Source: Komarekiella delphini-convector SJRDD-AB1
GTDB taxonomy: Bacteria; Cyanobacteriota; Cyanobacteriia; Cyanobacteriales; Nostocaceae
Assembly (NCBI RefSeq): GCF_014831675.1
Contig: NZ_VJXY01000007.1
Location: 124,001 to 188,000, forward strand
Direction: 5' to 3'
Length of the DNA stretch: 64,000 nt
Part shown: one piece after another, positions 55,767-64,000 of the stretch
How positions within the stretch are numbered: position 1 is the stretch's first letter
Layout: every line of letters starts with the position of its first letter
The notes under the pieces: model-generated
Told to the model about the DNA's origin: nothing
Databases searched by the model: none
Seen by the model: only the letters and a program-made list of their open reading frames with translations
Translations under genes and position numbers: made by a program

Positions 55767-57923
55767 TTAACGATTCACCGCCGCAGCTTCTCGCGCTGCT
55801 GCTGCTTGATCTGGGTGGATACCCAAACGTGTGAGATTAATCCGACCTTTATTGTCAATTTCGCGCACTTTGACAATCACTTCATCTCCAACTGCTACTT
55901 CATCCTCAACTTTGCCAACACGGTAGTCAGCTAATTGAGAAATGTGGATCATGCCTTCTTTTCCAGGCAGAAATTCCACAAATGCACCTATTGGTATAAT
56001 CCGAGTTACTCGTCCTACGTAGACATCCCCTTCATGTAGCTTGCGGGTCATGCCTTGGATGATGTTACGCGCTCTTTTTGCCTTGCTCTCATCCACTGCG
56101 GAAATCGTCACAGTGCCGTCATCTTCGATGTCAATCTTAGCACCAGTTTCCTCAGTAATACCCTTGATAGTCTTGCCTCCAGGCCCAATAACCAGACCAA
56201 TCATGTCTGAATCAATCTTGATTGTTAATAGACGTGGGGCATAGGGTGAGGTTTCAGTGCGGGGCCCGTCAATGCAGGCGAGCATTTTCTCTAAAATGTG
56301 CAACCTGGCTGATTTGGCTTGGTGGACGGCTTGGGAAATAACGTCCAACGACAGACCGGAGATTTTCATATCCATCTGCAAGGCGGTAATCCCGGCATCA
56401 GTACCGGCAACTTTGAAATCCATGTCGCCTAAGAAGTCTTCGATGCCTTGAATGTCAGTCAGGACTCGTACTTCATCCCCTTCCTTAATCAGACCCATTG
56501 CTGCGCCACTGACGGGTTTGAGAATTGGCACACCAGCATCCATTAGGGCAAGGGTGGAACCGCACACTGAACCCATTGAGGTGGAACCGTTAGAGGAAAG
56601 TACTTCCGAGACGATGCGGATCACGTAGGGAAATTGTTCCTTTGACGGTAGCACAGGTAGTAGCGATCGCTCTGCTAATGCCCCGTGACCAATTTCACGT
56701 CTTCCTGGCGCACGCATCGGTTTGGTTTCTCCCACTGAAAAAGGCGGGAAGTTGTAATGATGCAGATAACGCTTTTGTTGATCTAACTGCATGTCATCGT
56801 TAAGATTTTGGGCATCACCCGGTGTACCCAGAGTACAAGTGGATAATACCTGAGTTAGTCCGCGGTTAAATAACCCACTGCCGTGAACTCGCTTTGGTAA
56901 AACACCAACTAAACAAGAAACCGGACGTACTTCATCAAGTTTGCGACCATCAACGCGGACATTATCTTCGATGATTTGTCGGCGCATAAACTTCTTGGTA
57001 ATGTCTTTAAAAGTATTACCAAGTGCTTTGCTGTTTGCGGTTGCAGCAACTCGAATTGGGTCTTCTTCTGGTAATTCGGCGATCGCAGTTGCAATTGTAT
57101 CCTTTACAACATCCAAAGCTGCATCGCGTTCGGGTTTAGTGAATTCAAATTGCGCTAGGATTTTCTTAATCTCGCTGCTAGCGCGATCGTTGATGTAGTT
57201 TTCCAGCGTTTGGTCTACTTCTGGTGGTGCTTCTTGCACTATTACCAAACCCAGTTCTGCTACTAAATCTTGCTGTGCCTTGATTAAGTCTCGCACTGCT
57301 TCGTAGCCAAAATCAATCGCCTCGATAATATCCCGCTCTGGTAACTGGTTCGCTCCCGCTTCCACCATGATCACGCCATGTGGTGAACCTGCTACAACTA
57401 AATCCAAATCTCCGGCTTCAATTTCTGCATAGGTGGGATTAATAATGAAATCATCTCCTACTAAGCCAACCCGCACTGCCGCCATTGGCCCATTAAAGGG
57501 AATTTGAGCAATCAGGGTAGCAATTGAAGCACCTGTAACTGCTAGCACATCGGGTGGTACTAGCTCATCCATCGATAGTGTTAACGCAATAATTTGCAGG
57601 TCATCCCGTAACCATGAAGGGAATAGAGGACGCAGGGGACGATCTATAAGACGGCTGGTGAGAATTGTTTTTTCTGGTGGACGACCTTCCCGTCGCATAA
57701 TTCCTCCGGGAATCCTACCAGCGGCATATAGCCTTTCTTCGTAATCTACTGTGAGGGGAAGAAAATCAATGCCTTCTCTGGCTTGCGATCGCGTAGCCGT
57801 CACCAATACAGCTGTGTCCCCCGATTGTATTAAAACTGACCCACCAGCCTGGGGAGCTAATAGGCCGACCTTCAGTCGAATATCCCTTCCATCGAAGGAT
57901 ATTGACTTATCAACTTCTGCCAT
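55767..57923 (-). CDS. pnp: Polyribonucleotide nucleotidyltransferase (PNPase)
   Basis: A 718-residue 3'-5' exoribonuclease that degrades RNA phosphorolytically and can add heteropolymeric tails, an important function in cyanobacteria, which lack a separate poly(A) polymerase. It has two RNase PH-like domains (residues about 10-230 and 320-540; FFSPVSG-type core [17 protein letters not shown] and [26 protein letters not shown]), an intervening helical domain, a KH domain ([35 protein letters not shown]) and an S1 domain ([39 protein letters not shown]). No rpsO lies upstream here, unlike in many bacteria. Confidence 0.97.
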   Translation of the reverse strand: MAEVDKSISFDGRDIRLKVGLLAPQAGGSVLIQSGDTAVLVTATRSQAREGIDFLPLTVDYEERLYAAGRIPGGIMRREGRPPEKTILTSRLIDRPLRPLFPSWLRDDLQIIALTLSMDELVPPDVLAVTGASIATLIAQIPFNGPMAAVRVGLVGDDFIINPTYAEIEAGDLDLVVAGSPHGVIMVEAGANQLPERDIIEAIDFGYEAVRDLIKAQQDLVAELGLVIVQEAPPEVDQTLENYINDRASSEIKKILAQFEFTKPERDAALDVVKDTIATAIAELPEEDPIRVAATANSKALGNTFKDITKKFMRRQIIEDNVRVDGRKLDEVRPVSCLVGVLPKRVHGSGLFNRGLTQVLSTCTLGTPGDAQNLNDDMQLDQQKRYLHHYNFPPFSVGETKPMRAPGRREIGHGALAERSLLPVLPSKEQFPYVIRIVSEVLSSNGSTSMGSVCGSTLALMDAGVPILKPVSGAAMGLIKEGDEVRVLTDIQGIEDFLGDMDFKVAGTDAGITALQMDMKISGLSLDVISQAVHQAKSARLHILEKMLACIDGPRTETSPYAPRLLTIKIDSDMIGLVIGPGGKTIKGITEETGAKIDIEDDGTVTISAVDESKAKRARNIIQGMTRKLHEGDVYVGRVTRIIPIGAFVEFLPGKEGMIHISQLADYRVGKVEDEVAVGDEVIVKVREIDNKGRINLTRLGIHPDQAAAAREAAAVNR

Positions 57924-58052
57924 TCAGTTTTTTTTCCTTCTCTTTCGCTATTCTCTCTCTGTGGCAATCCTAACATTTATGCCCTATGGCTGACTTCCGT
58001 TACACACAAAGATAAACAAGTCTTTCCATGCAAAGTCCTATACAAGATCAGG

Positions 58053-58307
58053 CTATCTATCGACCTGTCCATCGCTTAGCTTTGCTAAACGCGGAATATA
58101 CCCAATAAGATTAAATCCTAACGACTGCCAAAGTGTAATTGAAGGTATATTAGTTTCTAAGGCAAAATCAAACATCACTGCCTCGTAGTCAAAGCTAGCT
58201 GCTATCAAGAGCGTTATCCTATAAAGCGTCCTATACTCTGACCCCGGTAGGTTGTACAATAAAATCAGCGTTGCAAATATAGCTGCACTGACTAGGAAAG
58301 TTTGGTT
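58053..58307 (-). pseudogene. GNAT acetyltransferase C-terminal remnant
   Basis: The minus-strand frame between stops (58308-58310 and 58053) encodes about 84 residues. The C-terminal part, SFDYEAVMFDFALETNIPSITLWQSLGFNLIGYIPRL, matches the end of GNAT N-acetyltransferases (the typical N-x-x-A-x-x-L-W-x-x-L-G-F-x-x-I-G block). The acetyl-CoA-binding motif and the N-terminal half are absent, and no good start codon is seen. It is best read as a decayed gene fragment. Confidence 0.65.
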
Positions 58308-58310
58308 TTA

Positions 58311-58692
58311 AATTAAACGCCCCCAATACTTCTTTTGGCTTGTGTGTAACGTCCTGAACAGATATCCTAATAACCAACGTATCCTGACTCAATTAATAAG
58401 CTGTAAATTCTGTCTCAAAGAGGGTTGGATTGGGAATATATTTTACCTTTAATAATTACAACCTTTAGTAATATCCTTACGGACTTCTGCTCTGGAGAAT
58501 GCATATAATCTAGTTCTAGTGTTGTTTCCTGCTTTAAAATTTTATAAATAGGAATTTTCTTTTGTTTAATGTTTAGGACGTCTCATTGATTTAATGTGTT
58601 AATTATATTGAATTTGTAATTCAATATTTTTTTTTTAAAACAGCAATAATTAGTTAATGCTGAAGTTTGGCGAAAATCTGAGTAGTTAGCAA
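58311..58692. other. Intergenic stretch between GNAT remnant and SNF2 gene
   Basis: About 380 bp, A+T-rich, including an unbroken T tract at 58627-58636. No ORF or RNA motif is seen. It must carry the promoter of the SNF2 gene. Confidence 0.5.
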
Positions 58693-61600
58693 ATGGCGAT
58701 TTTACACGGTAGTTGGTTACTAAAAAATCAAAGTAGTTGTTTATTTATTTGGGGCGAAACATGGCGATCCTCGCGAGTAAATTTTGAGTTGAGTTCATCG
58801 CCAAGTGTGCCATCACATCCATTGGCAATGACACCAGTTGAGTTAAGCGAGTGGTTACGTACTCCTACGGGGAAGCAAGCTACGCCAAGCATCACTTTTG
58901 GTGATTTGCATAACATTACAATTACTAAAACGCAGCAACCGCAAGTTGCTTTAACGACTACTGGGCGAACCCGCAAAGGCGCGAATACTGCTGAGATAAT
59001 GCCAACGCACTCCCAAATAATTTCTTTAGTGACTTATATTTCAGAGACTAGGGAGGGAACAGTATTAATCCCAGTACATTCTGCCTCTGCCACAGTAGAC
59101 TTTGAAACACAATCCCCACAATACTTACAACCGTGGCGAGTTGAGGGTTTTTGTCTCAATCCCACCGCAGCAATGAAATTTCTCACTTCTGTTCCTTTAA
59201 ATGCTGCTAATGGAGAAGATGCCTTTTTGGGAGGAGATTTACGTTTTTGGTCGCAAGTCGCTCGCTGGAGTTTAGATTTAATCTCGCGTTGTAAGTTTTT
59301 ACCAACTATCCAACGCCAATCTGATGATTCTATCGCTGCGAAGTGGCAAGTACTTTTAGATAGTGCTGTAGACGGAACCCGCCTAGAAAGATTTTCGGTA
59401 AAGATGCCATTAGCTTGTCGCATTTATCAAGGAGACGGGGAAGCAATATCTTCCTCATCTTCTCACCTAGCAGTGGACTTACCCACCAAACCTCAAGAAT
59501 TATTGCTGGGATTTCTCAACAGTACAATAGATGCCCAAGTACGAGAAATGGTAGGTTCTCAACCCATCGTTGAAGCAAAAGTAATGGCATCTCTACCGTC
59601 TGCGGTGCGACAGTGGTTGCAATCTTTAACTAGTGCATCTGATACAGTCAACACAGATGCAGTTGGAGTCGAACGGCTGGAAGCGGCACTCAAGGCTTGG
59701 ACTATGCCGCTACAATACCAACTGACTCTGAAAACTTTATTTCGCACCTGTTTTCAACTGCGTTCCCCGGAGCCTGGAGAAACAGATTGGATATTGGCAT
59801 ATTTCCTTCAAGCGGCTGACAATCCAGAGTTTTTGGTGGATGCAGCAACGATTTGGAACAATCCAGTTGAGCAGTTGGTTTACGAAAATCGGACAATTGA
59901 CCAACCTCAAGAAACATTTTTGCGGGGTTTGGGATTAGCTTCAAGATTGTATCCCGTACTTGCACCCAGCTTAGAAACTGAATATCCCCAATCTTGTCGT
60001 CTGAGTCCCATACAGGCGTATGAGTTTATTAAGTCTGTGGCTTGGAGACTAGAAGATAGTGGTTTGGGCGTGATTTTGCCTCCCAGTTTAGCAAACCGCG
60101 AAGGATGGGCGAACCGTTTGGGTTTGAAAATTACTGCTGAGACTCCTAAGAAAAAGCAGGAAAGTTTAGGGTTACAGAGTCTATTAAATTTTCAATGGCA
60201 ATTGGGAATTGGCGGACAGACTATTTCTAAAGCCGAGTTTGATAGACTTGTGGCATTGAATAGTCCACTTGTAGAAATCAATGGCGAGTGGGTGGAGTTG
60301 CGTTCCCAAGACATCAAGACAGCCCAAGCCTTTTTCGCCTCTCGCAAAGACCAAATGGCGCTTTCTTTAGAAGATGCTTTGCGTCTCAGTACTGGGGATA
60401 CTCAAGTTATTGAAAAGCTGCCAGTGGTCAGTTTTGAGGCATCTGGAGCATTGCAAGAGTTAATTGGGGCGCTGACCAATAATCAGGCAATGTCTACGAC
60501 GGGCTACGCCTACGCACCTTTGCCCACACCAACCGGCTTTCAGGGACAGTTGCGACCGTATCAAGAACGAGGTGCTGCTTGGCTGGCTTTCTTGGAACGT
60601 TGGGGTTTGGGCGCGTGTCTCGCCGACGATATGGGATTGGGTAAGACTATTCAGTTTATCGCCTTTCTTCTACATCTCAAAGAACAAGATGCGCTAGAAA
60701 ATCCAACTTTACTAGTTTGTCCGACTTCTGTTTTAGGAAACTGGGAAAGGGAAGTTAAAAAATTCGCCCCTACCCTAAAAGTTTTGCAGTATCACGGGGA
60801 TAAACGACCCAAAGGAAAAGCCTTTGTCGAAGTAGTGAAAAAGCACGATTTAGTTATTACTAGTTATTCACTGATTCATCGAGATATCAAGTCATTACAG
60901 AGCATTCCTTGGCAAACAATTGTTTTAGATGAAGCGCAGAATGTCAAAAATCCAGATGCGAAGCAGTCACAAGCTGTGAGGCAATTAGAGGCTAAGTTCC
61001 GTGTTGCTTTGACAGGTACACCAGTAGAAAATAGATTGCAAGAATTGTGGTCAATTTTAGATTTCCTCAATCCTGGGTATTTGGGTAAGCGACAATTTTT
61101 TCAGCGACGGTTTGCTATGCCAATTGAAAAGTATGGTGATACCGCTTCTTTGAGTCAGTTACGTGCATTAGTTCAACCGTTTATTCTGCGCCGTCTGAAA
61201 AGCGATCGCGAAATTATTCAAGACTTGCCTGATAAGCAAGAAATGACAGTATTTTGTGGTCTAACTGCTGAACAAGCTACGCTTTATCAAAAAGTTGTAG
61301 AAGAATCTTTAGCAGAGATTGAATCGTCTGAAGGATTGCAACGACGGGGAATGATTTTGGCTTTATTAATCAAGCTCAAGCAAATTTGCAATCACCCAGC
61401 CCAATATTTAAAACAAGCTACATTGGAGCAACATAATTCAGCTAAACTTCTGCGGCTAGAAGAAATGCTAGAAGAGGTTTTAGCAGAAGGCGATGCTTAC
61501 GGCGCTGCTAAAGCAGGACGCGCTTTAATATTCACTCAATTTGCTGAGTGGGGGAAGTTACTCAAACCTCATCTAGAAAAACAACTGGGACGAGAAATAT

Positions 61601-62016
61601 TCTTTTTATATGGCAGCACCAGTAAAAAACAACGTGAGGAAATGATTGACCGTTTTCAACACGATCCCCAAGGGCCACCGATTATGATTCTTTCACTAAA
61701 AGCAGGTGGAGTGGGCCTGAATTTAACACGAGCCAATCATGTATTTCACTTTGATAGATGGTGGAATCCAGCCGTGGAAAATCAAGCTACAGACCGAGTA
61801 TTTCGTATTGGTCAAACCCGCAATGTGCAAGTACATAAATTTGTCTGTACTGGCACTTTAGAAGAGAGAATTCATGACATGATTGAAAGTAAAAAACAAC
61901 TGGCTGAACAAGTTGTAGGTGCAGGTGAAGAATGGCTGACAGAACTTGATACAGATCAACTCCGCAACTTACTGCTACTTGATCGCAGTGCAGTAATTGA
62001 TGAAGATCCAGAATAA
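58693..62016 (+). CDS. SNF2-family DEAD/DEAH ATPase
   Basis: A 1107-residue DNA translocase of the bacterial HepA/RapA-like SNF2 group. The N-terminal 600 residues form the SNF2-associated helical region found in bacterial members. The ATPase has Q-rich LRPYQERGAAWLAFLERWGLG, Walker A DDMGLGKTIQ (about 647-651 for GLGKT), box TSYSLIHRDI, DEAQ (about 746) and GTPVENRLQELWSILDF. The helicase C lobe carries LRRLKSDREI, GRALIFTQFAEWG, SLKAGGVGLNLTRANHVFHFD and FRIGQTRNVQVHKFV, followed by EERIHDMIESKK. Two stretches look repeat-derived: PTGKQATPSIT (58864-58886) and MSTTGYAYAPL (60492-60516). Role probably in remodelling RNA polymerase or nucleoprotein complexes. Confidence 0.93.
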   Translation: MAILHGSWLLKNQSSCLFIWGETWRSSRVNFELSSSPSVPSHPLAMTPVELSEWLRTPTGKQATPSITFGDLHNITITKTQQPQVALTTTGRTRKGANTAEIMPTHSQIISLVTYISETREGTVLIPVHSASATVDFETQSPQYLQPWRVEGFCLNPTAAMKFLTSVPLNAANGEDAFLGGDLRFWSQVARWSLDLISRCKFLPTIQRQSDDSIAAKWQVLLDSAVDGTRLERFSVKMPLACRIYQGDGEAISSSSSHLAVDLPTKPQELLLGFLNSTIDAQVREMVGSQPIVEAKVMASLPSAVRQWLQSLTSASDTVNTDAVGVERLEAALKAWTMPLQYQLTLKTLFRTCFQLRSPEPGETDWILAYFLQAADNPEFLVDAATIWNNPVEQLVYENRTIDQPQETFLRGLGLASRLYPVLAPSLETEYPQSCRLSPIQAYEFIKSVAWRLEDSGLGVILPPSLANREGWANRLGLKITAETPKKKQESLGLQSLLNFQWQLGIGGQTISKAEFDRLVALNSPLVEINGEWVELRSQDIKTAQAFFASRKDQMALSLEDALRLSTGDTQVIEKLPVVSFEASGALQELIGALTNNQAMSTTGYAYAPLPTPTGFQGQLRPYQERGAAWLAFLERWGLGACLADDMGLGKTIQFIAFLLHLKEQDALENPTLLVCPTSVLGNWEREVKKFAPTLKVLQYHGDKRPKGKAFVEVVKKHDLVITSYSLIHRDIKSLQSIPWQTIVLDEAQNVKNPDAKQSQAVRQLEAKFRVALTGTPVENRLQELWSILDFLNPGYLGKRQFFQRRFAMPIEKYGDTASLSQLRALVQPFILRRLKSDREIIQDLPDKQEMTVFCGLTAEQATLYQKVVEESLAEIESSEGLQRRGMILALLIKLKQICNHPAQYLKQATLEQHNSAKLLRLEEMLEEVLAEGDAYGAAKAGRALIFTQFAEWGKLLKPHLEKQLGREIFFLYGSTSKKQREEMIDRFQHDPQGPPIMILSLKAGGVGLNLTRANHVFHFDRWWNPAVENQATDRVFRIGQTRNVQVHKFVCTGTLEERIHDMIESKKQLAEQVVGAGEEWLTELDTDQLRNLLLLDRSAVIDEDPE
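60492..60516 (+). repeat. Small dispersed repeat inside the SNF2 coding region
   Basis: GTCTACGACGGGCTACGCCT followed by ACGCA; matches the intergenic copy at 39304-39328 at 23 of 25 positions. It encodes STTGYAYA in frame, between the non-conserved linker and the start of the ATPase domain. Confidence 0.8.
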
Positions 62017-62180
62017 GCAAGAAGGGTAAGGATTCAGATCTAAAGTTGAGGTATTAAAGATGATACCTGCATAAAAGGATTGACCATTGCTTTTAATAAA
62101 CGTAAAGTATGGTTGACAGCAGAAAATCATTCTACTTGCACAAGGTATAATTAATCTATCAAATTTGTGAGATATGTTTT

Positions 62181-62699
62181 ATGTTGAGAACAAGTATTAA
62201 TAATGAATTAAAACGCGCATTCTTGCCTAAGTTTGAGAATCTTGATTTAGAATCAATTATTATTAAGCTAACTCATCCGAAAGATGTTTATAAGTGGAGC
62301 CGAGAAAAAGCAGAATATGCAGTTTCTCAATACAAAAAGTTTCTTTTTTTGAATGCTTTGTACCCTGAGCAAGAACTGGTACCTACAAAGGAAGTTGATA
62401 ATGTTTGGCATGTTCATATTCTTGACACTGAGAAATATCGGAATGATTGCCAATATTTATTCGGTCGATTCTTAGATCATTATCCCTATTCTGGGCTAGG
62501 AGGGCAGCAGGACGAAAAAAAGCATCTTAATAAATTTGAATTGAGTCAAACTCTTTTTCAAGAAATTTTTCCGTCAGATAATGTAAAGTTTTCTAAAATT
62601 CCAGCACATTCTTCTAGTAGTTCATCTGCAAGTTTTAGTTCAGTTACACTAGGATATTCCTCTTCTAACCGTTCTAACGAGTTCGATTTTAGTGATTAA
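62181..62699 (+). CDS. Glycine-rich-domain-containing-protein-like (GRDP-like)
   Basis: A 172-residue soluble protein. The core KLTHPKDVYKWSREKAEYAVSQYKKFLFLNALYPEQELVPTKEVDNVWHVHILDTEKYRNDCQYLFGRFLDHYPYSGL matches the plant and bacterial GRDP-like family (W-H-x-H-I-L-D-T-x-x-Y motif, about residues 75-85); its function is unknown and the His residues could bind metal. The C-terminal 35 residues are Ser-rich (SSSSSASFSS), low complexity. It lies 57 bp upstream of the two-TM protein on the same strand and may be cotranscribed. Confidence 0.8.
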   Translation: MLRTSINNELKRAFLPKFENLDLESIIIKLTHPKDVYKWSREKAEYAVSQYKKFLFLNALYPEQELVPTKEVDNVWHVHILDTEKYRNDCQYLFGRFLDHYPYSGLGGQQDEKKHLNKFELSQTLFQEIFPSDNVKFSKIPAHSSSSSSASFSSVTLGYSSSNRSNEFDFSD

Positions 62700-62755
62700 T
62701 TTTTTATTTTATCTTCATGCCATCTTGAATCTTGACTTCTAGCTGCGGAACATTA

Positions 62756-63547
62756 ATGCCTCAAAATAATAATCATAGATACGAAAATCCATTAAGTAAC
62801 TTTGCGACTTATTTCACTCCGACATCCGTAGTATTTACTATTGGTTTAATACTTTTAACTGTCGGTTTGTTTACTCAAAATAGTTTAGGTTTCTGGTCGC
62901 AGCTACTATCAACAACTGGGTCGGCACTGTTAGCTAGCTGGGTTTCAGTTATCTATGATCGAGATTCACTGGTTAACCGCTTGGAGAATATGTTCAGGAT
63001 CAAGGCTTTTTCTGAACAGGGTTTTCGGAGGGTACATGAGCAGATGGATTTTGGTAGCATTTTTCGCATTGCAAAGAATGGGGATACAGTGTATTGGCAT
63101 GACACCTACTGCTCACTTCGTAAAGGGTACCTTGAAGACTTAAAGAATGCTTTGCAAGAAGGAGTTAAGATCCATATTCTTGCAATAGATCCTGATTGTC
63201 CTAATGCTACTTATAGATCTAATGAGATGGATGAAGGTCAAGCCTGGGTTGTAGGACTTCGAGACTTCATTACCGTAATGCGTAACTTGAGAAGCGATCC
63301 AAGCTATGGGCATAATCTAGAATTAAAAATTTATGATGGGCTTACTTGCGTGCCTTTTTATATCTTATTTGATAGAAGAAGAGATACTCCTAAACTAGGT
63401 TATTATTCTATTTTTCTCAACGATCATACAGCTGACTGTACACATTTTGAAATTGTGGAGGGGAAAGATTTCAGTCGAGGAAGGGGACTACTAACGAATT
63501 TTGTTGAGTATTTTAAAAAAAAATGGGCTGTAAGCAAAAGTGTCTAA
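62756..63547 (+). CDS. Two-TM protein with cytosolic alpha/beta domain
   Basis: A 263-residue protein. Two hydrophobic helices (about residues 23-41 and 47-66) are followed by a cytosolic domain of about 190 residues with alternating strand-helix pattern: TVYWHDTYCSLRKGYLEDLKNALQEGVKIHILAIDP, ELKIYDGLTCVPFYILFD and LGYYSIFLNDHTADCTHFEI. The GVKIHILAIDP strand after a helix resembles the phospholipase-D-like or nucleotide-binding folds found in membrane effectors, but no H-x-K-x4-D motif is present, so this remains unassigned. ATG 62756 is preferred over the TTG at 62732. It probably shares a transcript with the GRDP-like gene. Confidence 0.7.
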   Translation: MPQNNNHRYENPLSNFATYFTPTSVVFTIGLILLTVGLFTQNSLGFWSQLLSTTGSALLASWVSVIYDRDSLVNRLENMFRIKAFSEQGFRRVHEQMDFGSIFRIAKNGDTVYWHDTYCSLRKGYLEDLKNALQEGVKIHILAIDPDCPNATYRSNEMDEGQAWVVGLRDFITVMRNLRSDPSYGHNLELKIYDGLTCVPFYILFDRRRDTPKLGYYSIFLNDHTADCTHFEIVEGKDFSRGRGLLTNFVEYFKKKWAVSKSV

Positions 63548-63954
63548 AATGAAATTATTGAAATTATAGATATCGCAGGCTAACACCCTTTTGAAATGGA
63601 CAGTACAGCTTTCTTGGTGGGTATAAGAAAATTAGTAACTGCCGCTGAAGGGAACGTTACTTGATAACTTTGAATGAACAATATATCAACGTTATGGGTT
63701 AATGTGATATATCAAGTGACCACGGTCATCAAACTACTATTGTTTCGCTGAATACCGTTTTTGACCTGAATCCTTAACAAGAAGGGAATAACAAGGCACG
63801 TTACACCACCCAAAAGTTACTTTGATAGTTGCCGCGTCAAATGCGTCTTTTCTGACTCAATCTAAAAAATATCAAAATTAAAATTTTGATAATATAAAAC
63901 ACTAGATAGGGTGGCATTTGTCCCACTAATTTATTTAATAAAAGAAGAAAAATT
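63548..63954. other. Intergenic stretch at right end
   Basis: About 400 bp without an ORF or RNA gene. It includes two copies of the word GATATATCA/AATATATCA (63690 and 63706 region) and an A+T-rich stretch before the next gene. No element with inverted ends was found. Confidence 0.45.
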
Positions 63955-64000
63955 ATGACCAATTACACTCTTCAAGCAAGTCGAGAATGGTGGTCACAAC
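63955..64000 (+). CDS. Start of a gene cut by the window end
   Basis: The frame from ATG 63955 reads MTNYTLQASREWWSQ and runs off the window. A purine-rich AGAAGAAA precedes it by about six bases. Too little is visible to assign a family. Confidence 0.5.
   Translation, partial: MTNYTLQASREWWSQ

Overview
The window reads as chromosomal DNA of a filamentous, heterocyst-type cyanobacterium (Nostoc/Anabaena group). The HIP1 octamer GCGATCGC is scattered through the coding regions. Intergenic gaps carry heptanucleotide tandem repeats (CCCCAGT/CCCTAGT type) and small dispersed repeats of the kind described from Nostoc. The gene set includes narM, gun4, a CBS-CP12 fusion, an HstK-type Ser/Thr-plus-histidine kinase, a PEP-CTERM protein, an SLH protein and a pseudo-orthocaspase. 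The genus is an inference from these features. No rRNA, tRNA, CRISPR array, prophage or intact transposase gene was found.

Layout. 1-12 kb: 3' end of a PsiE-like gene, narM, a 1953-residue hybrid kinase, icd, gun4, a hicBA toxin-antitoxin pair, a UgpC/MalK-type ABC ATPase and a lipoprotein. 12-24 kb: a HAMP histidine kinase, mtnA, a CPA2 antiporter with a USP-like tail, dxs, an SLH protein, rpiA, and a two-gene unit (small membrane protein plus exported TPR protein). 24-25.4 kb: 1.4 kb of repeats, with a nine-copy 21-bp tandem array and two MITE-like elements side by side. 25-34 kb: an aldo/keto reductase, a CNNM/CorC-type CBS protein, mfd (with repeat-derived in-frame inserts), two tiny ribbon-helix-helix proteins each with a palindrome upstream, and a Gln/Asn-rich membrane protein. 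34-40 kb: the CBS-CP12 protein, an lptA-lptB-lptF/G cluster, a HAD hydrolase and a PEP-CTERM protein. 40-48 kb: a CLC antiporter with fluoride-type signatures, an exported small protein, a SWIM zinc-finger protein, the fused NAD(P)HX repair enzyme, a SPOR protein, then a 13-copy 21-bp array. 48-58 kb: mnmA, an overlapping XRE-ImmA/IrrE plus PIN-like pair, a Uma2 gene with a premature in-frame stop, sat, a Tat-signal pseudo-orthocaspase and pnp. 58-64 kb: a GNAT remnant, a large SNF2-family ATPase, a GRDP-like protein, a two-TM protein and the start of another gene.

Function. Most genes are housekeeping: carbon and nitrogen metabolism (icd, rpiA, narM, CBS-CP12), isoprenoid and chlorophyll supply (dxs, gun4), sulfur entry and salvage (sat, mtnA), envelope biogenesis (lpt, SLH, SPOR), and RNA or DNA maintenance (pnp, mnmA, mfd). 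Accessory content consists of small toxin-antitoxin-like modules and repeat elements. The best candidate for an undescribed system is the XRE-ImmA/IrrE + PIN-like overlapping pair at 49598-51326. Other leads are the paired RHH genes with matching palindromes, the CLC-F-like antiporter without a visible fluoride riboswitch, and the GRDP-like/two-TM pair near the right edge.
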